Assembly: GCA_965202955.1 (NCBI GenBank)
Contig: OZ241871.1
Span: 3,844,001-3,908,000, forward strand
Reading direction: 5' to 3'
Source of the DNA: Bin5 sp034422415
Lineage (GTDB): Bacteria > Chloroflexota > Anaerolineae > Caldilineales > Caldilineaceae
DNA length: 64,000 nucleotides
In this document: positions 16,336 to 25,644 of the stretch, piece by piece
How the letters are laid out: each line of letters begins with the position of its first letter
Position numbering within the stretch: position 1 is the stretch's first letter
Program-made: the position numbers and the translations under genes
The notes under the pieces: model-generated
The model's database searches: none
Seen by the model: the letters and a program-made list of their open reading frames with translations, nothing else
What the model was told of the DNA's origin: nothing

Positions 16336-19269
16336 ATGGGGCAAGTTCGCTCCCTAATCCGCAAAGAGCTGGAGATCTATTTTGGCTCGCCGGTCGCCAT
16401 TATCTTTGTGGGGACATTCCTGGCCATAACTCTCTACCTATTCTTCTGGCTGGACAGCTTCTGGCTGCGGGGCCTGGCCGACGTGCGCCCCCTCTTTCGC
16501 TCGATGCCTCTCCTGCTCATTTTCCTTTTGGCCGCATTGACAATGCGGCAATGGAGCGAGGAGCAGCGCACTGGCACGCTTGAGCTTCTCCTCACTTTGC
16601 CGGTCGCGCCATCTCAGCTGGTCCTTGCCAAATTCCTGTCCGTCCTGCTCATGGCGCTGGCGGCGCTGGCGCTGACGTTGCCCCTGCCGTTGACCGTTTC
16701 GCTCCTCGGCGATCTCGATTGGGGTCCCGTCTGGGCCGGTTACCTGGCTGCGCTCCTGCTGGCTGCCGCCTACGCCGCGATCGGACTCTTTTTCTCCTCA
16801 CGTACCGACAATCAGCTGGTCGCACTGATCTCGACACTTCTACTGGGCGGAGCCTTCTACACAATCGGCACACGCGGCCTGACCGACTTCACCGGCACTC
16901 AGTTGGGGAACATGCTGCGCGCCTTCGGCACAGGCAGCCGCTTTGAAAGCATCGAGCGCGGCGTCATCGACCTGCGAGACCTTGTCTACTATCTGACGCT
17001 GACGCTGACATTCCTGATGCTGAATGTGCTCTCCCTCGAAGCCAATCGCTGGAGCCGGAGCGTCCCGGCACGGCCAAGGCGGCTGCGAAAGCTCCTCCTC
17101 GCAAGCCTGATTGCGGTCAACCTCGTCCTGGCCAATGTCTGGCTCCATTCGCTGCGAATCCTGCGCGTCGATACGACCGCTACGCGTGCCTTCACGCTCT
17201 CTCCAGCCACCACGGACCTGCTGGGCACGCTGCAGGAGCCGCTGCTCGTCCGAGCCTATGTCAGCGGCAAGACACATCCGCTGCTGGCGCCGCTCGCGCC
17301 CCGACTCGCCGACACGCTGCGCGAGTACGAGATTGCAGCCCGCGGCCGCCTCAGCGGGGAAGTCGTAGACCCAGCCTTCGACCCCGAGATCGAGGCCGAA
17401 GCCAACCAGACCTACGGCATTCAACCCACGCCGTTCCGGATCGCCGACCGCTACGAATCTTCGGTTATCAACTCCTATTTCGATATTCTGGTCCGCTACG
17501 GGGATCAAAGTGTCACTCTCGGCGCTGAGGATCTGATCGCGCTCACGTCCCATCGCGACAGCGGGGTCGAGGTCGGCTTTCGCAATCTCGAATACGATCT
17601 CACAAGCGCGATCAAGCGGGTCGTCTACGGCTTTCAAAGCGTGGAGGCGATTCTCTCGTCGTTGGCAGAACCGGCCCATCTTCAGCTGATCGTCACGCCT
17701 TCATTGTTGCCGGAGATTGTCAGGGACGCTCCGTCCGTCATCGAGTCCGCAGCCAGGCAGGTCGCGGCAGAGGCCGGCGGCAATTTCAGCTTCGAGATAA
17801 TCGATCCCGACGCGGCCGGCGCGGCGTTAGATAGGGAAGCGCTCTTGGATTCCTATGGGCTGCAGCCGTACCCGGTCTCCTTTTTCTCCGCCGACAGCTA
17901 TTTTCTACACATGCTGCTGCAGGTTGGCGGCCAAATCGAGCTCCTCTATCCCACCGGCGATCTGACCGAGGGCAGCGTTCGCACCGCAATCGAATCGGGG
18001 CTGCGACGAGGCGCGCCCGGCTTCCTCAAGGTTGTCGGTCTGTGGACGCCCGCACCTCTCCCAGCCAGCGATATGTTCGGTCAGCCCCAGCCGCAACTCT
18101 CCTCCTGGCACCTGATTGGCGAGCAGCTTCGCAACGAATATGCTTTGCACATACTCGATCTGGAGAAGGGCCAGATTCCCGCGGAGATCGACGTGCTGCT
18201 GCTTATCGCCCCACAGCGTATGAGCGACAAAGCGCGCTACGCTGTCGACCAGTATCTGATGCGCGGTGGCTCAGTCGTGGTCGCCCACGGAAGCCACGCG
18301 GTCACCCCGGACCCTTTCAGCGGTGAATTGCGTCTTTCCCCAGTGGAGGGCGGCTTGGTCGCAATGCTGGCGCACTATGGCATCGACCTTTCTGAGCTGT
18401 TGGTGATGGATCCCCAGAACGAACCGTTCCCCATCGCGATTGACCGCCAGGCCAATGGCGCAACGGTACGCGAGATCCAGACGGTCGCCTATCCCTATTT
18501 CGTGGACGTGCGCAGCGACGGAATGGACCGGGGCCACCCATTGCTGGCCGGTCTCAACGCGGTAACGCTCAACTGGACCTCACCGATTACACTCGACGCC
18601 GACAAAAACGCCGAGCGGGAAGTAACCGAACTGCTCAAATCGACCGAGTTCTCCTGGCTGCGAGGCGACACCAATATCCAGCCCGACTTTGCGCTTTACC
18701 CCGACTTCGGATTCCCGATAGAAGGTGACGTCGGGTCACGCACGTTGGCTGTCGCCGTCCAGGGGCAGTTCGAGAGCTACTTCCGTGACAGGCCATCGCC
18801 CTGGACAGCGGACGCACAATCGTCAACCTCTGACAAAGGCCCCGTTGAAGCACCAGGCGTCTTCCTCGATCAGAGTGTCGCCGACGCGCGCCTCGTCGTC
18901 TTTGGCAGCGCTCACTTCATCGACGACTTCGTGCTCGAGCTTTCGCGCAGCCTTCTGGGAAGTGATCGCTTCCTCAACAACCTCTTTCTGATGCAAAACG
19001 CGGTCGACTGGAGCGTTGAAGACCTGGAACTGCTCACGATTCGCGCGCGCGGCAGCGGGGCGCCTCTTCTCCTTCCACTTACGCCGGAGCAGCAGTCGGC
19101 ATGGGAGTTTGTCAACTACCTGCTTGCTCTTGCGGCCCTTCTGGCCTTGGCCTTCCTGTGGCGCTGGCGTAAGAGGCAGGAGCAGCCGATCGCATCGGAG
19201 CCGTCGGCTCATCAAGTCGAGACCCAAGGCGAAATTGGTAGAGTACAAGACCAGGAAACCGGACCATAG
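16336..19269 (+). CDS. GldF-GldG fusion: ABC-2 permease with auxiliary domain
   Basis: 977-aa membrane protein. Residues ~1-240 form a six-helix ABC-2 permease (GldF-like), with the conserved EEQRTGTLELLLTLPV coupling segment near residue 80. From ~250 a helix followed by RVDTTATRAFTLSPAT begins a GldG-like ABC auxiliary part with a large extracytoplasmic domain. A C-terminal helix near residues 925-950 and a basic tail end the protein. GldF and GldG are usually separate genes, so this is a fusion. The neighbours supply the ATPase and a DUF4340 protein. Cargo unknown; gliding itself should not be assumed. Confidence 0.88.
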   Translation: MGQVRSLIRKELEIYFGSPVAIIFVGTFLAITLYLFFWLDSFWLRGLADVRPLFRSMPLLLIFLLAALTMRQWSEEQRTGTLELLLTLPVAPSQLVLAKFLSVLLMALAALALTLPLPLTVSLLGDLDWGPVWAGYLAALLLAAAYAAIGLFFSSRTDNQLVALISTLLLGGAFYTIGTRGLTDFTGTQLGNMLRAFGTGSRFESIERGVIDLRDLVYYLTLTLTFLMLNVLSLEANRWSRSVPARPRRLRKLLLASLIAVNLVLANVWLHSLRILRVDTTATRAFTLSPATTDLLGTLQEPLLVRAYVSGKTHPLLAPLAPRLADTLREYEIAARGRLSGEVVDPAFDPEIEAEANQTYGIQPTPFRIADRYESSVINSYFDILVRYGDQSVTLGAEDLIALTSHRDSGVEVGFRNLEYDLTSAIKRVVYGFQSVEAILSSLAEPAHLQLIVTPSLLPEIVRDAPSVIESAARQVAAEAGGNFSFEIIDPDAAGAALDREALLDSYGLQPYPVSFFSADSYFLHMLLQVGGQIELLYPTGDLTEGSVRTAIESGLRRGAPGFLKVVGLWTPAPLPASDMFGQPQPQLSSWHLIGEQLRNEYALHILDLEKGQIPAEIDVLLLIAPQRMSDKARYAVDQYLMRGGSVVVAHGSHAVTPDPFSGELRLSPVEGGLVAMLAHYGIDLSELLVMDPQNEPFPIAIDRQANGATVREIQTVAYPYFVDVRSDGMDRGHPLLAGLNAVTLNWTSPITLDADKNAEREVTELLKSTEFSWLRGDTNIQPDFALYPDFGFPIEGDVGSRTLAVAVQGQFESYFRDRPSPWTADAQSSTSDKGPVEAPGVFLDQSVADARLVVFGSAHFIDDFVLELSRSLLGSDRFLNNLFLMQNAVDWSVEDLELLTIRARGSGAPLLLPLTPEQQSAWEFVNYLLALAALLALAFLWRWRKRQEQPIASEPSAHQVETQGEIGRVQDQETGP

Positions 19270-19270
19270 C

Positions 19271-20395
19271 GTGACATACGATTCAAACGCAGTGGAAAGG
19301 TCACCAGGCCGAAGCGAGATCTGGAGCATCCTTCGCGGCGGCGACCCTCGCGAGCGTACTGCACTCATCTGGCTGACCGCTCTACTTCTCCTGCAGACCG
19401 GCCTCCTAGTAAGGGTGTACTGGCCGCGGTCGGGCAACGCCCCGGAGCCGGTTCCCATTCTTGGCGAAATGAGTGTCGATCAGGTTATAGGCCTTTCGAT
19501 CACCGACGAAGCAGAGGAGCAGATTCAGTTGGCGAAAAACGAAGATAAATGGTGGGTTCTACTGTCCCCGGGCGGGGAGGAAGAACCGACTGGTTCGTCA
19601 GCATGCGGCGAAGAGGTGTCTTCTTCGTGCTATCCAGCTGTCAATCACAGGGTTGGGACATTACTGAACGTGCTCGTAGACCTGAACACCTCTCGTCTCG
19701 TTGCCAGGAGTGAGTCCAGCCGCCCGAGACTGCGCGTGGCCGAAAAAACTTTTGTTCGCAAAGTAGAGGTCAAGTTGGCCGATGGCGGGCGCAGCACCCT
19801 CTACGTGGGCACCTCTCCGCATTTCGGCGCAACACACGTCAGAGCAGCCCACCAAACAGAAGTATACCTCGCCGACAGCCTGGGTAGCGCCGACACGGAC
19901 ACTGCCATCTACAACTGGATCGACACGGCCTACTTCCAGGCGACTGAGGCGGAGATTCGAGCGCTGGAAATTGCCAATGCAAGCGGCACGCTCACCTTTA
20001 CCCAGAACGAGACCGGCCAGTGGCAGATGGACGGTCTGAAAGATGACGAGGCGTTCAACGCCGGTCAGCTCTTCTCCTTGCTCCCGTCTGTGACAAACTT
20101 GCATATGGTCGAACCGTTGGGCGAGACGGAACTGCCCACATACGGCATGGAAGAGCCGAGTGCTGTTTTGACCCTGGTAATCGACGTTGATGGCGAGAAC
20201 AGCTTGACGCGCACGCTTACGATAGGCGACAAGAACGAGGAAGGTCTCAACTACGTGGTGAAATCTTCCGAATCACCCTTCTACGTGCTTGCTTCAGGCT
20301 TCAGCGTGGGGCGCTTCGTTGAGAGTGCGCGAGAAGATTTCCTCGCGGCAGACGAGCCTGCACCCACCCTGGAAGCCGATAGCGAGACCCCGTGA
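19271..20395 (+). CDS. DUF4340 domain protein
   Basis: 374 aa. A single membrane helix (ALIWLTALLLLQTGLLVRVYW) near residues 32-52 is followed by an extracytoplasmic DUF4340-type region, including the W-rich KWWVL and NWIDTAYFQ segments. It probably starts at GTG 19271, one base after the stop of the GldFG fusion, so the two are translationally linked; the same frame is open further upstream but there it overlaps the fusion gene. DUF4340 proteins are regular partners of GldG-type auxiliary proteins, so it likely forms the outer part of the same complex. Biochemical role unknown. Confidence 0.85.
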   Translation: MTYDSNAVERSPGRSEIWSILRGGDPRERTALIWLTALLLLQTGLLVRVYWPRSGNAPEPVPILGEMSVDQVIGLSITDEAEEQIQLAKNEDKWWVLLSPGGEEEPTGSSACGEEVSSSCYPAVNHRVGTLLNVLVDLNTSRLVARSESSRPRLRVAEKTFVRKVEVKLADGGRSTLYVGTSPHFGATHVRAAHQTEVYLADSLGSADTDTAIYNWIDTAYFQATEAEIRALEIANASGTLTFTQNETGQWQMDGLKDDEAFNAGQLFSLLPSVTNLHMVEPLGETELPTYGMEEPSAVLTLVIDVDGENSLTRTLTIGDKNEEGLNYVVKSSESPFYVLASGFSVGRFVESAREDFLAADEPAPTLEADSETP

Positions 20396-20437
20396 CCGAA
20401 ACGGTGGCGTTCCGCAAGGTTCGACGGCGATGGAATC

Positions 20438-20857
20438 CTATCCCGACAGCTCGCCAAGGCGCGTCCCTTCCAGCACGTCTGTATCGCTCTCAAAGTCAAG
20501 TCGGTAACCGTCCGGGTCGGTCAGCGACGTGACCCACATGCGGTTGCCCACGAACGGCTCGGCCGCTTCGATGCCGCGCGCTACGACCTCGTGGAAGAAC
20601 TGCAGGGCGTCACTGCAAATGAAACAAATCGTCACGCCCTCGCCTACTTTCCCGCTTGGCCTCCACGAGTCATGCCCTTCGGTCGGGAACTCCTGAAGCA
20701 TCAGCGCGGCGCCGTCCAGGGTGAGCCAGCACCATCGGAGCTTGCCGTCAGGCTCCCATTTTTCCTTGATCTGGCAGCCCAAACCTTCCACATAATAGCG
20801 AATCGACTCGTCCATATTCGAAACGCTGAAGAACGGTACTGCCTGCCTGACATTCAT
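20438..20857 (-). CDS. VOC superfamily (glyoxalase/bleomycin-resistance-like) protein
   Basis: 139-aa vicinal-oxygen-chelate fold with paired beta-alpha-beta-beta-beta modules. It starts VRQAVPFFSVSNMDESIRYY, has GLGCQIKEKW and ends with SLTDPDGYRLDFESDTD, the usual metal-binding Glu region. Proteins of this size act as dimers on small substrates, as glyoxalases, epimerases, dioxygenases or drug-binding proteins. GGAGG lies 11 bases before the ATG. It is probably the last gene of an operon with the enolase-superfamily and aldo/keto reductase genes. Substrate unknown. Confidence 0.85.
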   Translation of the reverse strand: MNVRQAVPFFSVSNMDESIRYYVEGLGCQIKEKWEPDGKLRWCWLTLDGAALMLQEFPTEGHDSWRPSGKVGEGVTICFICSDALQFFHEVVARGIEAAEPFVGNRMWVTSLTDPDGYRLDFESDTDVLEGTRLGELSG

Positions 20858-20944
20858 TGTGGTTCTCGCCTCCTCTCCTGCGCCTGCCTTTCTTTAAGTA
20901 CAAGCCCGCCGCGCGCCTCGCCGTCAGAGCATCTCCGCTCTACG

Positions 20945-22108
20945 CTACCAGTTTGTATACGACCCGTCGCGGCGGCTCAGGTGGGGTGCCTCCCAGAAGC
21001 GGAACTCTTCGGCCAGCGCCCGCTCCTCGTTGAACTCAACGCCAAGCCCCGGTCCATCCGGCACGAGGTAACGGTAGCCGTCCAACTCCGGCTGTGTAGG
21101 GAACCAGTCGGTATCGTAAAAGCGGCCCTCCTCGGTCGGAGAAACGCGCACTTCGAGCCAGGCAAAGTTGGGCACGGCCGCGGCGAGGTGGACGGTAGCC
21201 GCGCTGCAGATGGGGCCGAGCGGATTGTGCGGCATCAGGTCGATGTAGTGGGCTTCAGCCATCGCCGCGACTTTGATCGCCTCTGTCAGGCCGCCGACAT
21301 TGCAGACGTCGACGCGCGCGAACTGCGTAATGCCGCGTTCGATATAGGGCAGAAACTGCCACTTGCTCGAAAACTCCTCGCCTATGGCAAACGGGACGTC
21401 GGTCATGCTGCGCAGCGCCTCGTACGCAGCCGGGGTCTCGTCACGAATCGGCTCCTCCAGAAAATCCAGCGTTCCCTTGGGCATGCGCTGGCAAAAAGAT
21501 GCGGCTTCGGCCACGCTCAGACGGTGGTGATAGTCGATGCCAAGGACCGGCGTCGGGCCAATGGCGGCGCGTGCCGCGGTCAGCCACTGCGCGGTCACGC
21601 TCAGCGACTCGCGTGGCTCAAAGACAGTCTCGGGTTCCGCGTCCGCACGGCCGCCGATCATGCCCGTGCGAATCGCGGGCCACCCAAGATCGGCCAGCAG
21701 CTTGACATTCTCCACGAACTCCTGTTCCGTGTCTCCGCCGGTGGTGGCGAAGCAAGGGACCCATTCCCGCTGCTTGCCTCCTAACAGCTGGTAGACCGGC
21801 ACGTTCAGCGCCTTGCCCGCTACGTCGTAGAGCGCGATGTCGATGGCCGAGATCGCGCCCGTCAGGATGCGGCCGCCTTCGAAATACTGGCTGCGGTACA
21901 TCTCCTGCCACAGGGCGCCGGTGCGCAACGGGTCCCGCCCAATCAGAAACTCGCGGTAATGTTTGACCGCGCCGACCACGGCCTGCTCGCGCCCGGAGAC
22001 GCCGGCCTCGCCCCAGCCATGCAGACCCTCGTCCGTCTCCACTTTGACAATCATCTGATTGCGCCGGCCGACCCAGACCGGATAAGTCTTGATATCTGTT
22101 ATTTTCAT
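20945..22108 (-). CDS. Enolase-superfamily sugar-acid dehydratase (galactonate dehydratase-like)
   Basis: 387-aa mandelate racemase/muconate lactonizing enzyme-type protein with an N-terminal capping domain and a TIM barrel. Metal ligands are seen in LGIDYHHR (Asp), LDFLEEPI (Glu) and AIGEEFSS (Glu). A His/Asp catalytic pair is suggested by RVDVCNVGG and LMPHNPLGP. The sequence most resembles D-galactonate dehydratases, which remove water from sugar acids to give 2-keto-3-deoxy acids. AGGAA lies 8 bases before the ATG. Downstream of an aldo/keto reductase gene in the same direction, it fits sugar or sugar-acid catabolism. The exact acid sugar cannot be read. Confidence 0.88.
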   Translation of the reverse strand: MKITDIKTYPVWVGRRNQMIVKVETDEGLHGWGEAGVSGREQAVVGAVKHYREFLIGRDPLRTGALWQEMYRSQYFEGGRILTGAISAIDIALYDVAGKALNVPVYQLLGGKQREWVPCFATTGGDTEQEFVENVKLLADLGWPAIRTGMIGGRADAEPETVFEPRESLSVTAQWLTAARAAIGPTPVLGIDYHHRLSVAEAASFCQRMPKGTLDFLEEPIRDETPAAYEALRSMTDVPFAIGEEFSSKWQFLPYIERGITQFARVDVCNVGGLTEAIKVAAMAEAHYIDLMPHNPLGPICSAATVHLAAAVPNFAWLEVRVSPTEEGRFYDTDWFPTQPELDGYRYLVPDGPGLGVEFNEERALAEEFRFWEAPHLSRRDGSYTNW

Positions 22109-22211
22109 CTTGTGTTCCTATGGCGACTCTCTGGAACCCTCTATTGGCAGAAACTGTCCAGACTATATATACAGCAACCCTCTCACTTGGGACTCACAAC
22201 GACAGCCTTCT

Positions 22212-23144
22212 TCAGTTGCTAACGGCCTCCCTCAACTTTGCGGCCTCTTCTCCTGATAAGTGTCGATTTCCCGCCGCGGCATTGATGCGCGCCTGCGCGG
22301 CCGACTTAGCGCCAGGGATCGAGACCGAGACTGCTTCATGGCTGATCGTGTAACGAATTGCCGCCTGGACCATCTCTTCTCCCGGCGAAACGAGCTCGGA
22401 CAGCCGGCGCACGCGCGCTGCGCGTGACTTGAATTGGTCCTGCTGCGCGCCGCCCGGGTTCCAGCCGGCGCGAACCGAGTCGGCAAAGACTGCATCATCG
22501 CCGTAGCGGCCCGAAAGCAGTCCTTTCGCCAGCGGTCCCCGTACCATCACGGCAATGTCGTGTTCCAGACAGTAGGGCAGGAACTCGTCTTCTGCTACCC
22601 GGTTCAGCAGCGAGTAGTCCACCTGAACGACACTGCACGTCCCTTCCCTGTTGAATCGCTTGAGCACGTCGAGGTCGTTGGTCGAGATTCCATAGGCGCG
22701 CAAGCACCCCTCATCCTTCAGTGCCTCAAACCCATCGAGATAAACGGTAGGGTCGGCCAGATCACCTTTGTGGCAAAGGACTACGTCCACCCAGTCGGTT
22801 CGCAGACGGCCGAGAATGGCATGGCCGGAGATGCGAATCGAGTCCACGCCGGTCTTAGGAATCTCACTGCCGCTGCGCAAGCCCCAATTGCCGATCTTGC
22901 TGACCAGAGTGACCTTGTGTCGGATGCCGCTAAGCGCCTGGCCGACCCGTGACTCTGAAAGCCCGTTCGGAATGCCGTAGGACTCGGCCACATCGAACAG
23001 GGTCATGCCGGATTCGTACGCCGCACGAACCGTGCTCCAGGCTGTCGCGTCGTCAACCTCGCCCCACTGGTTCCCAATGTTCCAGGCGCCCAACCCCACC
23101 GCCGACACTTGCCAACCGAGTCTGCCAAACCGTTTCGTAAGCAC
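22212..23144 (-). CDS. Aldo/keto reductase
   Basis: 310-aa NADPH-dependent TIM-barrel oxidoreductase. The catalytic tetrad is visible: Asp and Tyr in FDVAESYG, Lys in LVSKIGNW and His in VVLCHKGD. The cofactor end matches with SVSIPGAKSAAQA. The start is GTG 23144 with GGAG 8 bases upstream; the same frame is open for 66 more codons but that extension is unlike the family. It is probably the first gene of a three-gene unit with the dehydratase-like and VOC genes. Sugar dehydrogenase/reductase activity is likely. Confidence 0.88.
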   Translation of the reverse strand: MLTKRFGRLGWQVSAVGLGAWNIGNQWGEVDDATAWSTVRAAYESGMTLFDVAESYGIPNGLSESRVGQALSGIRHKVTLVSKIGNWGLRSGSEIPKTGVDSIRISGHAILGRLRTDWVDVVLCHKGDLADPTVYLDGFEALKDEGCLRAYGISTNDLDVLKRFNREGTCSVVQVDYSLLNRVAEDEFLPYCLEHDIAVMVRGPLAKGLLSGRYGDDAVFADSVRAGWNPGGAQQDQFKSRAARVRRLSELVSPGEEMVQAAIRYTISHEAVSVSIPGAKSAAQARINAAAGNRHLSGEEAAKLREAVSN

Positions 23145-24238
23145 AGGTAAAGCTCCAATCGTATGAATCCAACTCTTAAGTGGGAAACCCCGTCCACAGA
23201 TGAGGTGGTGCACAGATTCTCTTCCATCACACCTGTTTTCGCAAGATTGGGTGTGTGAAGTGATGAACATCTTCAGCAAGTAAGGCAACCAAGCTCGCCA
23301 AACGAAACTGTTTCCCCGGTGGAACCCAGAGTTTCTGCCCATCGGCGGTGAGGGCGAAAGCCCATGATTCCAGGCTTCCGCTTATCCCAGAATTCGTGGT
23401 TCGAAGAAGGACATGCAGAAAAATCTAACGAACAACGAAAATCTACTTCGAAACGCGCAATCGCGTGCAAGAGCCGACTGTACGAGCTACATCAGGATCA
23501 TGACCGGCCAAGAATCACCCAAACCTAGGCGCCGCCAGCCCTGACTCACATCTTGAAAAACACCCGAAACGACCGGCAAATGACGAAAAGAGGCGAAATG
23601 CAGTGCAATAGCGCCCCGACCATGCTACGCTGTTAACATCATGCAAAACTGCCCACCCGAACCGGGACCATTCGCGCAAAAGAGCAAGAGGCCGGAAACT
23701 GTGCTACTCTATCATCATCACACCAGTCCAACCATGGGATCCGGCCAGGATCGCGTCCACTTCCGTCAATCCCAGCAGCGGGCAATCGCTCCAGAAAAAA
23801 AGTTAAACCGTCGACATTGGCCAACATTGGTCGACTTATTTCGACCTTTCGCGTCCAATCGAGAGGACTTCGGTCCCATAATGCAAGGGTGCCGGACTAC
23901 CGCCATGTCAGTATCACAAACATGCAAATTATGGGACCTACGGCCGCAGGAACTAGAATCAGTCCGCGAGGTTTACGAGTCGGAAATCTCAGTTTCATTG
24001 TGGAATGAAAGTAGACTCCTTTTGCGGCCCCGACTCCTCGGAAAGGGGCGCATAGGATTCGCCGGCACTTCGGCCGCACGCCCGTCGGGAAGAGATTCGT
24101 GGCTCCATTAGGGAAACTCTCCAAAAGGGATTTTCGAGGTGCAAACAACCTGCCTTTCCCTGGCTTGCCCAGGAGAAAGGCGGGCCGGCAAGTTCCGCCC
24201 TTCTGTAGGCTTGAATCCGTAACTCTTCACTTGGAGTA
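23145..24238. other. Long non-coding gap of lower GC
   Basis: About 1.1 kb without a recognisable gene. Open frames exist on both strands (for example 23641-24111 plus) but their translations lack conserved patterns, show no ribosome site and carry codon use unlike the neighbours. A possible -35/-10 pair TTGCGA-17-GAGAAT lies on the minus strand near 23220-23250 and could serve the aldo/keto reductase gene. GGAG at 24233-24236 belongs to the following sulfatase. No repeat, tRNA or hairpin terminator was found. Confidence 0.5.
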
Positions 24239-24242
24239 ATGA

Positions 24243-25587
24243 ATGACAACCCGTCCCAACATTCTCGTCATCCTGACCGATCAGCAGACGCAGCAGGCGA
24301 TCGGCGCTCACGGCAACCCACATCTGCACACCCCGCACATGGACACTCTTGTCCATGTGCGGGGTGAGCTTTGAGAACTCTTACTGTACATTTCCCGTAT
24401 GCAGCCCCGCGCGCAGCAGCCTGCTGACAAGCCGCATGCCGCACGAGACCGGCGTCGAGGTTACCGACCCTCCAATACGAACGGGAATTCCGACAATGGG
24501 CGCGCACTTCCGCAACGCCGGCTACCGTACCTACTATGCCGGCAAACTGCACCTCGGCCCCAAATACCGAAAGGGAACTGAGGCGACGAGCGAAGGGCCC
24601 GGCTTTGAGTACCTCGGCGACGAGCACCCCGAAGGCGTACAGCCGCAGCTGGGCACCGACACCGACCCGATTTGGACGGACGATGCGGTGGCGTTTCTGC
24701 GTCATCAGAAGCCGCCAGACCGCGAGACGGACCAACCAATTCTGCTGGTCACCTCGCTCCACAATCCGCATGACATCTGTTACTGGTGCATGGACCGCAG
24801 GGAGTTCCTCGAGATTCCGCCGGGCAGTGAGCTGCCGCCCCTGCCGGCAAACTTCGAGCCGCTGCCGGATGAGCCGGAGTTTGTCGGTCTGTGCCGCCGG
24901 CGCGCCGTCTACGCGCCTGAGATTGCCTTCACGCCCGGTTGGGACGAAACCGAGTGGCGCAGGTACCTCTACGCCTACTACAGGCTGACCGAGCGCGTAG
25001 ACCAGCAGGTCGGAAGGCTGCTCCAGGCCTTGGAGGAAAGCGGGCTAAGCGAGGATACGCTGATCGTCCTGACCAGCGACCACGGGGAGGGCATGGCCGC
25101 GCACAAGTGGGTCACCAAGCTGATGCTTTGGGAGGAGGTGGTCAAGGTGCCCTTGGTGGTCCGTTTCCCCGGCGCAGTCCCGGAGGGCCGAGTAGACCGC
25201 GAGCATCTTGTCTCCGGCCTGGACCTGCTGCCGACTCTGTGTGACTACGCCGGCATTTCATCTCCGGAGGGCGCCCGCGGGCACAGTCTGTGCCCGCTGA
25301 TCGAAGACCCCGCCTTGCAGGGACGTTCCTTCGTCGTGTCAGAGCTGCAGGCCTTCAGGGACGACGTAACCAAGAAGGGGCGGATGATCCGCACGGCCCG
25401 GTTCAAGTACATCGTGTTTTCCCACGGCGCGCGCCCTGAACTCCTCTTTGACCTCGAAGAAGACCCCGGCGAAACGGAAAATCTGTCCTATCAGCCCGCA
25501 TTCAGGGAGACAGTGGCCGAGCACCGTGCCCTTCTGCGGCAGGAGATGGAGGAAACAGAGGACCCGTTTGGGCTCCCAGCCAATTGA
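24243..25587 (+). pseudogene. Sulfatase interrupted by a frameshift at a perfect palindrome
   Basis: The reading from ATG 24243 (GGAG 6 bases upstream) gives a normal sulfatase N-terminus, TTRPNILVILTDQQ ... NPHLHTPHMDTL, with its metal Asp. It then turns into VHVRGEL and stops at about 24375. The rest continues in another frame, from GVSFENSYCTFPVCSPARSS to 25587, with the formylglycine motif C-S-P-A-R (Cys codon at 24400), VLTSDHGEG and a normal C-terminus. The break coincides with a perfect 17-bp inverted repeat (24329-24366). A downstream start such as 24349 would lack the N-terminal metal site. Either a real mutation or an assembly error; as written the gene is broken. Confidence 0.85.
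24329..24366. repeat. Perfect 17-bp inverted repeat inside the broken sulfatase
   Basis: The arm 24329-24345 (CACCCCGCACATGGACA) is exactly complementary to 24350-24366, separated by the four bases CTCT. The left arm encodes the expected sulfatase residues HTPHMDT. The right arm replaces the expected loop residues and causes the frame change. Confidence 0.95.
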
Positions 25588-25644
25588 TACTGCAAATCCG
25601 CGGGCCTCAGGCCAACAGCGGTTTCACTCGATCACGGGGGAAGC

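Noticed and set aside
23641..24111. 156-codon plus-strand ORF in the long gap
   Set aside because: No ribosome site, no conserved pattern, mixed codon use, and no partner on neighbouring strands.
24329..24366. Programmed ribosomal frameshift in the sulfatase
   Set aside because: No slippery heptamer precedes the palindrome, and the palindrome itself replaces coding sequence; a mutation or assembly error fits better.
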